A stretch of DNA of 64,000 bases, taken from NCBI RefSeq assembly GCF_014650875.1, contig NZ_BMVU01000043.1, forward strand, positions 1 through 64,000, given 5' to 3'. The position numbers were made by a program, and so were the translations under genes. The notes under the pieces were generated by a model. It did not search any database, was not told where the DNA came from, and saw only the letters and a list, made by a program, of their open reading frames with translations. The stretch comes from Streptomyces minutiscleroticus. Lineage in GTDB: Bacteria; Actinomycetota; Actinomycetes; Streptomycetales; Streptomycetaceae. This document shows, piece after piece, positions 7,807-15,271 of this stretch (its first letter is position 1; each line of letters begins with the position of its first letter).

Positions 7807-8121
7807 TCAGTCCGCGTCGAGTTCATCGAGGCTGTTCTCCCACCGGGAGCGGCGTTCGGCGTCGCTCTGCTCCCACCACGGTGTGCCGCGTTCTCCGAGG
7901 CCGGTCTTGGCGGTGTGGACGCGGGCGCGGGCCGCCGCCTCCGCCGCACCGTCCCCGGCCCTCTTCGCGGAGCCCACGGCGCGGCGCGCGGCCATCAGGT
8001 GCTTCGTCAGGCGGTCCGCGACGTCCTCGGGGATGTCCGGGTCGGTCGCCCGCCACCGGCGGCCGTCGATGACGACGAAGTGTCCGTCGGGGGTGTGCTC
8101 CGGCTGCTGTCGGGGTGTCAT
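7807..8121 (-). CDS. Conserved small hypothetical protein (104 aa)
   Basis: Product with a distinct ordered N-terminal part, GHFVVIDGRRWRATDPDIP, followed by an Ala/Arg-rich helix (LMAARRAVGSAKRAG...ARARVHTAKTGLGERG) and a Trp-rich acidic end (PWWEQSDAERRSRW). This pattern is widespread in Streptomyces as an uncharacterised family sometimes labelled biopolymer transporter Tol, a name for which I see no support. The ATG at 8121 gives the conserved N-terminus. Convergent with the nitroreductase. Function unknown. Confidence 0.75.
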   Translation of the reverse strand: MTPRQQPEHTPDGHFVVIDGRRWRATDPDIPEDVADRLTKHLMAARRAVGSAKRAGDGAAEAAARARVHTAKTGLGERGTPWWEQSDAERRSRWENSLDELDAD

Positions 8122-8295
8122 GGGCCCAGCATGCCTGCCCATGCCTGCCGTGGTCGTCCCGCTCCCGCCACCCGTACCCGCGTACCGGTGCTGACACACG
8201 GTCGGCGCACCGGTTAACCTTCGTGATGGCATCGCGTGCCGGTCACCGGCCGGGTGAGGCATGGAGGTGTCGGGACATGCCCTTGGAGGCATTCC

Positions 8296-8685
8296 TTGTC
8301 GGTCGAGTTGAATCACACGATCGTCCACGCCCGGGACAACCGGGAGTCCGCCGAGTTCCTCGCGGACCTGCTGGATCTGCAGATCACCGCTGAGTGGGGG
8401 CCGTTCGTCGCGGTCGAGCTGGCCAACGGTGTCACACTGGACTTCGCCACGGTCCCCGTGGACACCATCACTCCGCAGCACTACGCCTTCCTCGTGTCGG
8501 AGGAGGTGTTCGACGCGGCGTACGCGCGGATCGTGCGGCGCGGCATCGAGCACTACGCCGACCCGCAGCGACGGCGTCCCGGCGAGATCAACCACAACGA
8601 CGGCGGTCGCGGCGTGTACTTCATGGACCCGGTGGGTCACGCCATGGAACTCATCACCGTGCCGTACGGCGGTTGGCCGTCGTGA
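8296..8685 (+). CDS. VOC-family protein (glyoxalase/bleomycin-resistance fold)
   Basis: 129 residues of the vicinal-oxygen-chelate fold: it opens with VELNHTIVHARDNRESAEFLADLL, has a central VELANGVTLDFATV strand and ends GRGVYFMDPVGHAMELITVPYG, where the final H and E are the usual metal-ligand positions. TTG at 8296 is taken as start because GGAGG lies six bases upstream and the family begins with this strand; the in-frame ATG at 8236 adds a non-family extension. Likely a small-molecule-binding or metal-dependent enzyme; substrate not deducible. Confidence 0.85.
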   Translation: MSVELNHTIVHARDNRESAEFLADLLDLQITAEWGPFVAVELANGVTLDFATVPVDTITPQHYAFLVSEEVFDAAYARIVRRGIEHYADPQRRRPGEINHNDGGRGVYFMDPVGHAMELITVPYGGWPS

Positions 8686-8705
8686 GCGTGTGAGCACCGG
8701 GCCGC

Positions 8706-8729
8706 CCGCGCCCCATGGACGGGGTGCGG
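8706..8729. terminator. Hairpin between VOC gene and convergent small gene
   Basis: A 9-bp stem with one G-T pair (8706-8714 with 8721-8729) around ATGGAC, sitting between two convergent reading frames. Confidence 0.45.
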
Positions 8730-8743
8730 CCCCCGCCGGCCGC

Positions 8744-9043
8744 CTACGGTACGGCCTGGGAGACGGCGGCCGCGTTCCTGGGGGCGGCGGCCAGTCGCAG
8801 GCCGACCTCCACGAGGGTCCAGCCGAGGCGGGTGCGCAGGTCCGCCGGCCGTCCCGCCCCGGCGGCGAGGCGGTGCGCGTCGGCTTCGGCACGGAGTTCG
8901 GCGGCGCGGGCGTGGTGCAGGGCGAGATGGATCTCGGGTGCATCGGGCGGCCTCTCAGTCCGGTCCCCGTGCTGCGCCGATACTTCGGCGACCTGGCGCA
9001 GCGCCCGTACGACCCCGTACGGCCCCTTGGGTGTGCTGACCAA
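8744..9043 (-). CDS. Hypothetical Ala/Arg-rich protein (99 aa)
   Basis: The product contains an ordered-looking helical middle (IHLALHHARAAELRAEADAH) like many small Streptomyces proteins of unknown role. The TTG start at 9043 has no good ribosome site, so the true N-terminus may be further in. Its 5' end overlaps a decayed response-regulator fragment on the other strand. No family was recognised; it could be a remnant. Confidence 0.4.
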   Translation of the reverse strand: MVSTPKGPYGVVRALRQVAEVSAQHGDRTERPPDAPEIHLALHHARAAELRAEADAHRLAAGAGRPADLRTRLGWTLVEVGLRLAAAPRNAAAVSQAVP

Positions 9044-9225
9044 CGCGCTCGAGTCCGCTGCGCGACCGGACCTGGAGGTCGTGGGGGAGGCGGGGGGACG
9101 GCCGCGCGACGGTCGAGGCCCATGTGTCGCGCGTCCTGAGCGAGCTCGACCTGCGCGACCGGGTACAGGCGATTGTGCTCGTCCATCGGGCGGACCCGGT
9201 CATCACGCATGAGGGACATGGCTGA
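9036..9225 (+). pseudogene. Fragment of a NarL/LuxR-type response regulator
   Basis: Two pieces in different frames can be read. The first, LTNALESAARPDLEVVGEAGG (9036 to about 9098), matches the start of a receiver domain (..L..L...PDLEVVGEA..G). The second, beginning at 9106 (ATVEAHVSRVLSELDLRDRV and then QAIVLVHRAD, ending at the TGA 9223-9225), is the recognition helix and last helix of a LuxR-type HTH. The phosphoacceptor region and most of the HTH are missing, so about 150 residues were deleted and the frame lost. Confidence 0.7.
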
Positions 9226-9535
9226 GCTGCCCCGATTCCTGGGGGCACGGTGGCGACCGGAAGCGAGGCGGCCGGCCCGGAGGCGCCGCGGCGGTCGGCC
9301 GAGGGCACGGTGGCGGTGGTCGGGGGTGTCCCGGCGTTCGGCCGAGGGCGCGGCGGTGGTCTGCGGGCTCGGTGCCGCATGCGGCACGGCCTGACCGGAG
9401 CCATATGGCGTATTAGTCGTTTCAAATGATGATCAAGGGGTTAAGTCCGCGCTGTCGGCTCCCCAGACCCCGGTGCCGACCGCCTGTCCCTTCCCTGGAA
9501 GGGCCGGGTGCAGTACGTCATGCGAAGGCCAGGCC
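9226..9535. other. Intergenic region before the nucleotide-sugar gene
   Basis: No gene seen. It contains two similar blocks (CGGCCGAGGGC(A/G)CGG near 9298 and 9342) and a perfect 16-bp palindrome GTGCCGCATGCGGCAC at 9372-9387. The AT-rich stretch near 9400-9435 (ATATGGCGTATTAGTCG..) is the likeliest promoter region of the following operon. Confidence 0.4.
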
Positions 9536-10681
9536 ATGTGCGAGACGACTCAACCCTGTGATCTTCCGGAGCAGTACGGGCCGCTGTGGGCGGAGAGGCT
9601 GCTCGCGCGACCACAGCGACTCACGAGCGACGGCGCCCTGTCGCTGTACGGCAAGAGGGTTCTCGTGACGGGGGCGGGCGGCTCCATCGGCAGCGTGCTC
9701 GCGCACCGCGCCGCCGCGCTGGGCGCGTACCCCGTGTTCCTGATGGACCACAGCGAATCGGCGCTGCACTCCGTGCAGTTGAGCCTGTGGGACCAGGGCT
9801 TCACCCAGAACGACCACGTGCTGCTGGCCGACATCCGGGACGCCGCCCAGATGCGCCGCGTGTTCCGGAAGGTCCGCCCCGAGATCGTCTTCCACGCCGC
9901 CGCGCTCAAGCACCTCTCCCTGCTGGAGAGGAATGCGTGCGAAGCGGTGAAGACCAATGTGTTCGGCACGGAGAACCTGGTCAACGCCGCTCTGGAGAGC
10001 GCGGTCGGCAAGTTCGTCTTCGTCTCCACGGACAAGGCCGCCGACCCCGCGTCGATCCTGGGCGCGACGAAACGGCTGGCCGAGGACGTCGTACGGACGG
10101 GGGCCCAGGAGAACCTGACACGGTTCGCCTCGGTCCGCTTCGGCAACGTCCTCGGCAGCCGCGGCTCCTTCCTCAGCGTGCTGGCCCACCAGTTGCGCCG
10201 CGGCCTGCCGGTCACGGTGACCCACCAGCAGGCCACCCGCTTCTTCATGACGGTCACCGAGGCGGTCGAACTGGTCGTCCAGGTCTCCGCCGAGGCCTCG
10301 TGCGGCGAGGTCTACATGCTGGAGATGGGGGCTCCGGTCCGCGTCGTGCACCTCGTCGAGCGGTACGCGCGCCTCCTGGACCTGCCGGTGCCCGACCTGC
10401 GCTTCACCGGCCTGCAGCCGGGGGAGAAGATCGAGGAGACCGTGTGCGCGTCGGACGAGCGACGCGAACCGACCGGCGACCCCCTGATCTGGCGGCTCCG
10501 GCTCGAACCGGTGCGGCCCGACTTCACGGCCCGCCTGCGCGACCTGCGCAGCCTGGCCCAGGAGGGGCGGGAGGACTTCCTGCCGCAGGCCCTGTCCGAA
10601 CTGCTGGGCACCTACCGGCCGTCGCGGACGAACAGGGACGCCGCCGTCCCCGGCCCGCTGCTGACCGCCGCGGAACTGTGA
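9536..10681 (+). CDS. CapD/FlaA1-like nucleotide-sugar dehydratase/epimerase
   Basis: A 381-residue extended short-chain dehydrogenase of the CapD/PglF/FlaA1 group, whose members act on UDP-GlcNAc (4,6-dehydration, often with C5 inversion) for surface glycans. The NAD(P)-binding TGAGGSIGS is near residue 44, and STDKAADP (about 164) holds the Lys that in this group replaces the usual YxxxK pattern. It lacks the N-terminal membrane part found in CapD-type long forms, so it is the soluble FlaA1-like form. The start at 9536 follows a weak AAGG; an in-frame ATG at 9473 is less likely. It is seven bases upstream of a GT2 gene, which suggests that it makes that enzyme's donor sugar. Confidence 0.85.
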   Translation: MCETTQPCDLPEQYGPLWAERLLARPQRLTSDGALSLYGKRVLVTGAGGSIGSVLAHRAAALGAYPVFLMDHSESALHSVQLSLWDQGFTQNDHVLLADIRDAAQMRRVFRKVRPEIVFHAAALKHLSLLERNACEAVKTNVFGTENLVNAALESAVGKFVFVSTDKAADPASILGATKRLAEDVVRTGAQENLTRFASVRFGNVLGSRGSFLSVLAHQLRRGLPVTVTHQQATRFFMTVTEAVELVVQVSAEASCGEVYMLEMGAPVRVVHLVERYARLLDLPVPDLRFTGLQPGEKIEETVCASDERREPTGDPLIWRLRLEPVRPDFTARLRDLRSLAQEGREDFLPQALSELLGTYRPSRTNRDAAVPGPLLTAAEL

Positions 10682-10687
10682 CCCGCC

Positions 10688-11836
10688 ATGCCGCTCCAGC
10701 TCCTGACGGTCATCGTCTTCGTGCCGCTGCTCGTGGCCGCCGTGGACCTGGTGTCCCCCCTGCTCACCGGTCGGCGCCACACCTTCGACGTGGGCCCGAG
10801 AACGGTGCCGTGCCAGGACTTCGAGGTGCTCGTCCCGATCTACGGCGACATCGCCTATCTGGAGAACGTCGAGTTCCTGCGCCCGTACGGGGTCCGCGTG
10901 CTGCTGTGCACCACCGACGCCGAGTCGCCGGAGTTCTACGCCGCCCTGCGGGCCCTGGCGGACGAGCACGGCTTCCGCGTACTGCGGCAGCACATCCCGC
11001 GGGTCAGGACGGCCGACGGGCGGCGCCGTGCGTCGGGCACCGTCCGGGACCGGCTGATCCGGGAGGCGCTGCGGATCGTCCGGGCCCCGTACGAGATCTG
11101 CCTCGACGCGGACACCGTCACCACCGAGCCGCTCGACCGCATCGTGGGGGCCTTCCGGAAGAGCGGCCGCGACTTCGCCTCCGTCCACCTGGTCCCGGTC
11201 GGCACCCCCGGCATCCTCCTGCGGTTTCAGCGGCACGAGTACCGGCTGGCCATGCGGCGGCGCCACATGTACCCCTGGCTGGTGTCCGGGGCCTGTCACG
11301 TCGCGCGCACGGAGGCGCACCGCGCCATCATGGCCAGGCACTCCCTGTTCTTCCAGGGCAACGACGTCGAGATGGGTCTGCTCGGCAACGCCCTCGGGTA
11401 CAAGGCGGCGTATCTGCACACCGAGGTCCTGACCACGGCCCCGCACCGGCCGCGGGCCTGGCTGCGCCAGCGGCTGGCCTGGGCCGGCGGCGAGTTCCGC
11501 CTGATGGCCGTCAACTTCCCCGTACTGGCGCGACACCCGGGCTTCCTGTTCTACGGACTGTTCATCACCTTCCTGCTGACGCCCCTGCGGTGGTGCTCGC
11601 TCTGCGCCCCCGTCCTGGCCCTGCTGTCGGTCTATCTGGTCTACACGCTCCACCTGCTCCTGACAGAAGGCCCTCGGCGCGACTGGACCCTGCTGCTCTA
11701 TCCGTTCTACGCGCTGGTCAACGGCCTGCTCCTGGTGCCCTGCGGCTGGTTCTGCTACCTGCGGATGGCCGTGAAGGACCGCAACGTCGGTGTGATCCGC
11801 ACCGGCCCTCCCCGCAAGAGCGCCGGCCGGGCCTGA
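10688..11836 (+). CDS. GT2 membrane glycosyltransferase
   Basis: 382 residues with an N-terminal membrane anchor, a GT-A catalytic domain and two to three C-terminal membrane spans. VLVPIYGD begins the nucleotide-binding fold; DADT (about 140-143) is the metal-binding DxD; GNDVE matches the acceptor-side acidic motif; RQRLAW (about 259-264) is a QxxRW-type motif of processive polymer synthases (hyaluronan, cellulose and chitin synthase-like). It probably makes or extends a cell-surface polysaccharide from cytosolic UDP-sugars. Only six bases separate it from the preceding dehydratase, so the two form an operon. Confidence 0.86.
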   Translation: MPLQLLTVIVFVPLLVAAVDLVSPLLTGRRHTFDVGPRTVPCQDFEVLVPIYGDIAYLENVEFLRPYGVRVLLCTTDAESPEFYAALRALADEHGFRVLRQHIPRVRTADGRRRASGTVRDRLIREALRIVRAPYEICLDADTVTTEPLDRIVGAFRKSGRDFASVHLVPVGTPGILLRFQRHEYRLAMRRRHMYPWLVSGACHVARTEAHRAIMARHSLFFQGNDVEMGLLGNALGYKAAYLHTEVLTTAPHRPRAWLRQRLAWAGGEFRLMAVNFPVLARHPGFLFYGLFITFLLTPLRWCSLCAPVLALLSVYLVYTLHLLLTEGPRRDWTLLLYPFYALVNGLLLVPCGWFCYLRMAVKDRNVGVIRTGPPRKSAGRA

Positions 11837-11906
11837 GGCGCGGGCGGCACGTGCGTCCGGGCGGCCGTCGGGCCGGTCCGGCAGACCGGAACCCGGAGGT
11901 GACCGG

Positions 11907-13166
11907 ATGACGACCCGATCGGCCCCCCTCGCCCGGCCGGCCCCGCCCACCCGGCCGGCCCCGCCCACCCGGCCGGCCCCGCCCACCCGGCCGGCCCGGC
12001 AGCCCCGGCCGGCCCCGCCGTTCCGCGCCAACACGTCCGCGCTCGCCGTGCTGCTCGTGCTCTGCGCGCCGTGGGCGGGCGGCCGGGTGGAGGCGGACCG
12101 GGGCCCGTCCGGGGGAACGGGCCGGACGGCGGGGTACGTCCGCCCGGCCGGCCAGGCCGACGGAGCACGTCCCGACCGCAGGACCGCCACCCGCGTCGGG
12201 GCCGGCCACGCCGGTCCGCCCGGCGGGCCCGCTCCCGCCGACGTACGTGCCCCCGGCGGAAGCGCCCCGTCCGGCGGGCGCGTTCCCGGCGGACGGGGCG
12301 GGCCCGGCTCCGCGCACGGCGCCGAGGAGCCGATGCGGCCGCTGCCGACCACCCCGCAGGACTGGGCCGAGGTGGCGGACGTTCTGGGACGCCCGGGGGA
12401 GGTCTCCGAGGACGGACTGGCCTACGTGGTGTCCTTCCCCCGCACCGACCTCGACGTGGTCTCCCGGAAGGTGCGCCTGGCCAGTGGCATCGACCTGACC
12501 TCGTTCGCCTCGTTCGCCGTCTACCCCGACCGGGAGGCGATGCTGATGGGCGACCTCGTGGTGACCGAGGAGGAACTCGGACGCGCCGTCGACGCCCTGC
12601 AGGCGAACGGACTGTCGCAGACCACGATGCACAAGCACCTGCTCGCCTCGCAGCCGCCCATGTGGTGGCTCCACTTCAACGCCGTCGGCGGCGCCGGGAC
12701 CCTGGCGGGGGCGGTCCGGGCCGCCGTGGACGCCACCGGCACACCGGACGGGCCGGTCCCGCCGGGACCGCCCCCGCCCGGCCTCGACACCGCCGCCGTC
12801 GACGCGGCCCTGCGCCGCAGGGGCGCCCCCGTGTACGGCGCCTACTGGGTGCGCCTGCCGCGGACCGACACCGTCGCCGAGCACCACCGGGTCGTCCCGC
12901 CCGGTCTCGGCGTCCTGTCGGAGGTGCACTTCCAGCCGGTCGGCGACGGACGCGCGGTCGTCAACGGCGACATCGCCCTGACGCACGACGAGGTGCAGCC
13001 GGTGATCCGGGCCCTGCGCGCCGCCGGGATCACCGTGGTCTCCCTGCACAACCACGCCCTGACCGAGGAGCCGAGGCTGTTCTTCTGCCACTACTGGACC
13101 GTCGACGACCCGGTGAGGACGGCCGAGGCGCTGCGCGGGGTGCTCGACCTGACGGGAAGCGAATGA
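11907..13166 (+). CDS. DUF1259 (LppY/LpqO-like) exported protein with Pro-rich N-terminus
   Basis: A 419-residue protein. ATG with GGAGGTGACC upstream. The first ~40 residues contain the exact tandem repeat RPAPPT (three to four times), followed by a hydrophobic stretch ALAVLLVLCAPWAGG that could be a membrane anchor or signal, then a Gly/Pro/Arg-rich linker. From about residue 142 two homologous DUF1259 halves follow: SFPRTDLDVV...MHKHLLASQPPMWWLHF and VRLPRTDTV...SLHNHALTEEPRLFFCHYW. The two H.H and MWWLHF/LFFCHYW blocks are the family signature; mycobacterial relatives are lipoproteins LppY/LpqO. Biochemical role unknown. Its stop overlaps the start of the oxidase gene (ATGA). Confidence 0.82.
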   Translation: MTTRSAPLARPAPPTRPAPPTRPAPPTRPARQPRPAPPFRANTSALAVLLVLCAPWAGGRVEADRGPSGGTGRTAGYVRPAGQADGARPDRRTATRVGAGHAGPPGGPAPADVRAPGGSAPSGGRVPGGRGGPGSAHGAEEPMRPLPTTPQDWAEVADVLGRPGEVSEDGLAYVVSFPRTDLDVVSRKVRLASGIDLTSFASFAVYPDREAMLMGDLVVTEEELGRAVDALQANGLSQTTMHKHLLASQPPMWWLHFNAVGGAGTLAGAVRAAVDATGTPDGPVPPGPPPPGLDTAAVDAALRRRGAPVYGAYWVRLPRTDTVAEHHRVVPPGLGVLSEVHFQPVGDGRAVVNGDIALTHDEVQPVIRALRAAGITVVSLHNHALTEEPRLFFCHYWTVDDPVRTAEALRGVLDLTGSE

Positions 13167-14629
13167 GCACGGACCGGCCGCCGCGGCCCGCCCTGCTGGC
13201 CGCGCTGCGGCGCGACCTCTCCGGCCACGTCCTGGAGCGCGGTGACCCGCGCCGCGCCCGGACCCTGGCCCTCGACAACGGCCGGGTGCGGGTGGAGCCC
13301 GCCCTCGTGATCCTGCCCCGGTCCGCCGCCGACGTCGGCGCGGCCGTCCGCTTCGCCCGCGACCAGGGGCTGCCGCTGACCGTGCGGGGCGGCGGCCACG
13401 GCGCCACCGGGCAGTGCCTGAACCGGAGCGGCGTCGTGCTGGACACCCGTTTGATGCGGCAGGTCCGCCTGGACCGCGACCGGCAGGTCCTGCGTGCCGG
13501 CGCCGGCGCCCTCTGGGAGGACCTGCACGCCCATCCGGCCCTGCGCGACGGCCCCCTCGTCGCGGTCGGGGCGAGCACGCCCCAGGTGGGCGTCGCCGGG
13601 TCCCTGCTGGGCGGCGCGTACAGCTTCGTCTCGCGCTCCTACGGCCTGGGCAGCGACAGCCTCGAAGCGCTCGAACTGATCACCCCGGAGGGCACCCCGC
13701 GGACGGTCGGCACGCACTCCGCCGACCCCGCCGACCGGGAGCTGTTCTGGGCCTCCCGGGGCGGCGGCGGAGGGAACTTCGGCGTCGTCACCGCTCTGGA
13801 GCTGCGGGTGCACCGGCTGCCCGCGGGCACGGTCTGCGGCAGCCAGCTCGTCTACCCCCTGGAGCGGGCCCGCGAGATCCTCCCCCTGTACGACGAGTGG
13901 ATCGAGACCGTACCGGACGGTCTCACGGTGTACTGCCACCTGAGCACCACCCCCGGCCCCACCGGCCCCGGCCGGCCGCTGTGGACGCTGACCCTCACCA
14001 GTACGTACGACGGCGGCCGGGACGAGGCGGTCGAACTGCTCCGGCCGCTGCTGCGCCTGTCGCCGCTGCGGACCCTGTGGCGCCGGACGGCGCTTCCCGC
14101 CTGGGAGAGGGAGGTCGGCGCCCTGACCGCCGTCGCCGGACGGCGCGCCTACATCCGCTCGGGGCACCTGCCGCCGCGCTCCCTGACCCCCGATGTCGTG
14201 GACGTCCTCCTGCACTTCATGGAGTGCTCGCCCTCCCCTCACAACGTCATGATGTGGACCCACTCCGGCGGAGCGGTGGCCCGGGCACCGGAGGAGGCGG
14301 GCGCCTGCGCCCACCGGGACAGCCGCCTGGTGTACACCCTGAAGGCCCTCTGGGACGAGGAGAGCGCCACCAGGAGCAACGTCTCCTGGGCGTACGACTT
14401 CGGCGAGGCCCTGCGGCCGTACGTCACCGGGGCGTTCGTCTGCCAGCTGGACCCGTTGCAGACCCGCTGGCGGTCGATGTACTACGGCGCCTTCGAGGAC
14501 CGTCTGCTCGCCGCCAAGCGGCGGTTCGACCCGGACGGGTTCTTCCGCTTCCGGCAGTCCGTCGACTCCTCCTTCGAGCCCACGGGTACCCGGCCGCTGG
14601 ACCTGAGCGTGCTGGAACCGGCCGAGTGA
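13163..14629 (+). CDS. FAD-linked oxidase, berberine-bridge/PCMH type
   Basis: 488 residues. The PCMH FAD-binding domain is near residues 40-210, with RGGGHGATG around residue 75, whose His is the usual 8-alpha-histidyl-FAD attachment site, and GVAGSLLGGAYSFVSRSYGL, whose lack of a Cys suggests monocovalent rather than bicovalent FAD. The C-terminal BBE segment ends MYYGAFEDRLLAAKRRFDPDGFF (normally NYYG...L...K..YDP.N.F). Such enzymes oxidise sugars, alcohols or alkaloid-like molecules with O2. It is translationally coupled (ATGA) to the DUF1259 gene, so the two products probably work together, perhaps on the glycan made by the two upstream genes. Confidence 0.87.
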   Translation: MSTDRPPRPALLAALRRDLSGHVLERGDPRRARTLALDNGRVRVEPALVILPRSAADVGAAVRFARDQGLPLTVRGGGHGATGQCLNRSGVVLDTRLMRQVRLDRDRQVLRAGAGALWEDLHAHPALRDGPLVAVGASTPQVGVAGSLLGGAYSFVSRSYGLGSDSLEALELITPEGTPRTVGTHSADPADRELFWASRGGGGGNFGVVTALELRVHRLPAGTVCGSQLVYPLERAREILPLYDEWIETVPDGLTVYCHLSTTPGPTGPGRPLWTLTLTSTYDGGRDEAVELLRPLLRLSPLRTLWRRTALPAWEREVGALTAVAGRRAYIRSGHLPPRSLTPDVVDVLLHFMECSPSPHNVMMWTHSGGAVARAPEEAGACAHRDSRLVYTLKALWDEESATRSNVSWAYDFGEALRPYVTGAFVCQLDPLQTRWRSMYYGAFEDRLLAAKRRFDPDGFFRFRQSVDSSFEPTGTRPLDLSVLEPAE

Positions 14630-14641
14630 CCGACCTGCCAT

Positions 14642-14656
14642 TGAACAGATTGTTCA
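14642..14656. promoter_or_regulatory. Inverted repeat TGAACA-N3-TGTTCA
   Basis: TGAACAGATTGTTCA is a perfect 6+6 inverted repeat with a 3-nt spacer, of the size bound by MarR/TetR-like dimers. It lies 11 bp upstream of a TTGACA box and about 46 bp before the next start codon, so it may be an operator or activator site for that gene. The binding protein is unknown. Confidence 0.5.
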
Positions 14657-14666
14657 GCATAATCCG

Positions 14667-14695
14667 TTGACATCATTTCGTGCACACCCGATCCT
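14667..14695 (+). promoter_or_regulatory. Leaderless promoter for the HTH gene
   Basis: TTGACA (14667-14672), a 17-bp spacer, then GATCCT (14690-14695). Transcription would begin at or next to the ATG at 14702, which has no ribosome site; the gene is predicted to be leaderless. Confidence 0.5.
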
Positions 14696-14701
14696 CGTCC
14701 C

Positions 14702-15166
14702 ATGCCGTCGACTCCCGAACAGCACACCGACGAACAGCACACCGACCCCTTCACGCCCCCGCGGCCGCAGGAGGCGCGGGCGCACCGCGTCCACGCGTCC
14801 CTGTTCCGCATCGCCGAGCGGCACGCGGCCAGCAGGGCGCAGCGCGACCGGCAGGTCCACCCCGCGGTCCTCGGCCCGCACGAGGCCGTCAGGCTCGTGT
14901 CGTTCCTGCTCGGCGGGACCGCCCTGCTGGAGGAGGGCGAGCCGGAGGTGGACCACGCCGACGTCACCGCCGCGCTGACCCTCGTCCCGCTGGTCCGCGG
15001 GGAGCTGGACGAGCTGGAGGCCGGGCTCCTGCGCATGGCGCGGGGGCGCGGCATGACCTGGCAGGAGATCGCGTTCGGGCTCGGACTCGGCACTCCGCAG
15101 GCGGCCCGGCAGCGGTACGAGCGGCTGGCCGGCAGGACCGCGACCGAGGCGGAAGGCCCGGCGTAG
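14702..15166 (+). CDS. Small HTH DNA-binding protein
   Basis: 154 residues. The last third, RGRGMTWQEIAFGLGLGTPQAARQRYERL, is the helix-turn-helix of a family of Streptomyces DNA-binding proteins in which a Trp-containing scaffold helix is followed by a recognition helix of the sigma/Trp-repressor type. The N-terminal region is hydrophilic with a duplicated EQHTD motif. The gene has its own leaderless promoter and an inverted-repeat operator, suggesting autoregulation. Target genes unknown. Confidence 0.75.
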   Translation: MPSTPEQHTDEQHTDPFTPPRPQEARAHRVHASLFRIAERHAASRAQRDRQVHPAVLGPHEAVRLVSFLLGGTALLEEGEPEVDHADVTAALTLVPLVRGELDELEAGLLRMARGRGMTWQEIAFGLGLGTPQAARQRYERLAGRTATEAEGPA

Positions 15167-15208
15167 GCCGAGGCGGAAGGCCCGGCGCGGACCGAGGCGG
15201 AAGGCCCG
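15144..15208 (+). repeat. Three 24-bp-spaced repeats at the gene end
   Basis: CCGAGGCGGAAGGCCCG occurs at 15144, 15168 and 15192, the first copy within the end of the HTH gene and the last running into the terminator stem. Probably a local duplication that spread out of the coding sequence. Confidence 0.7.
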
Positions 15209-15246
15209 TCCGGGCCGGGGTCTCCGCCCCGGCCCGGACGGGCCTT
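15201..15246. terminator. 20-bp-stem bidirectional terminator
   Basis: A perfect 20-bp stem (15201-15220 with 15227-15246) around TCTCCG, flanked by AA/TT. It separates the convergent HTH gene and ABC permease gene and can serve both. Confidence 0.85.
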
Positions 15247-15271
15247 ATGTCCCCGCTCGCGGCGGGCGCGT

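Noticed and set aside
4806..7949. Long minus-strand frame opposite the helicase and nitroreductase
   Set aside because: No recognised motif and low-complexity composition; the plus-strand genes are certain.
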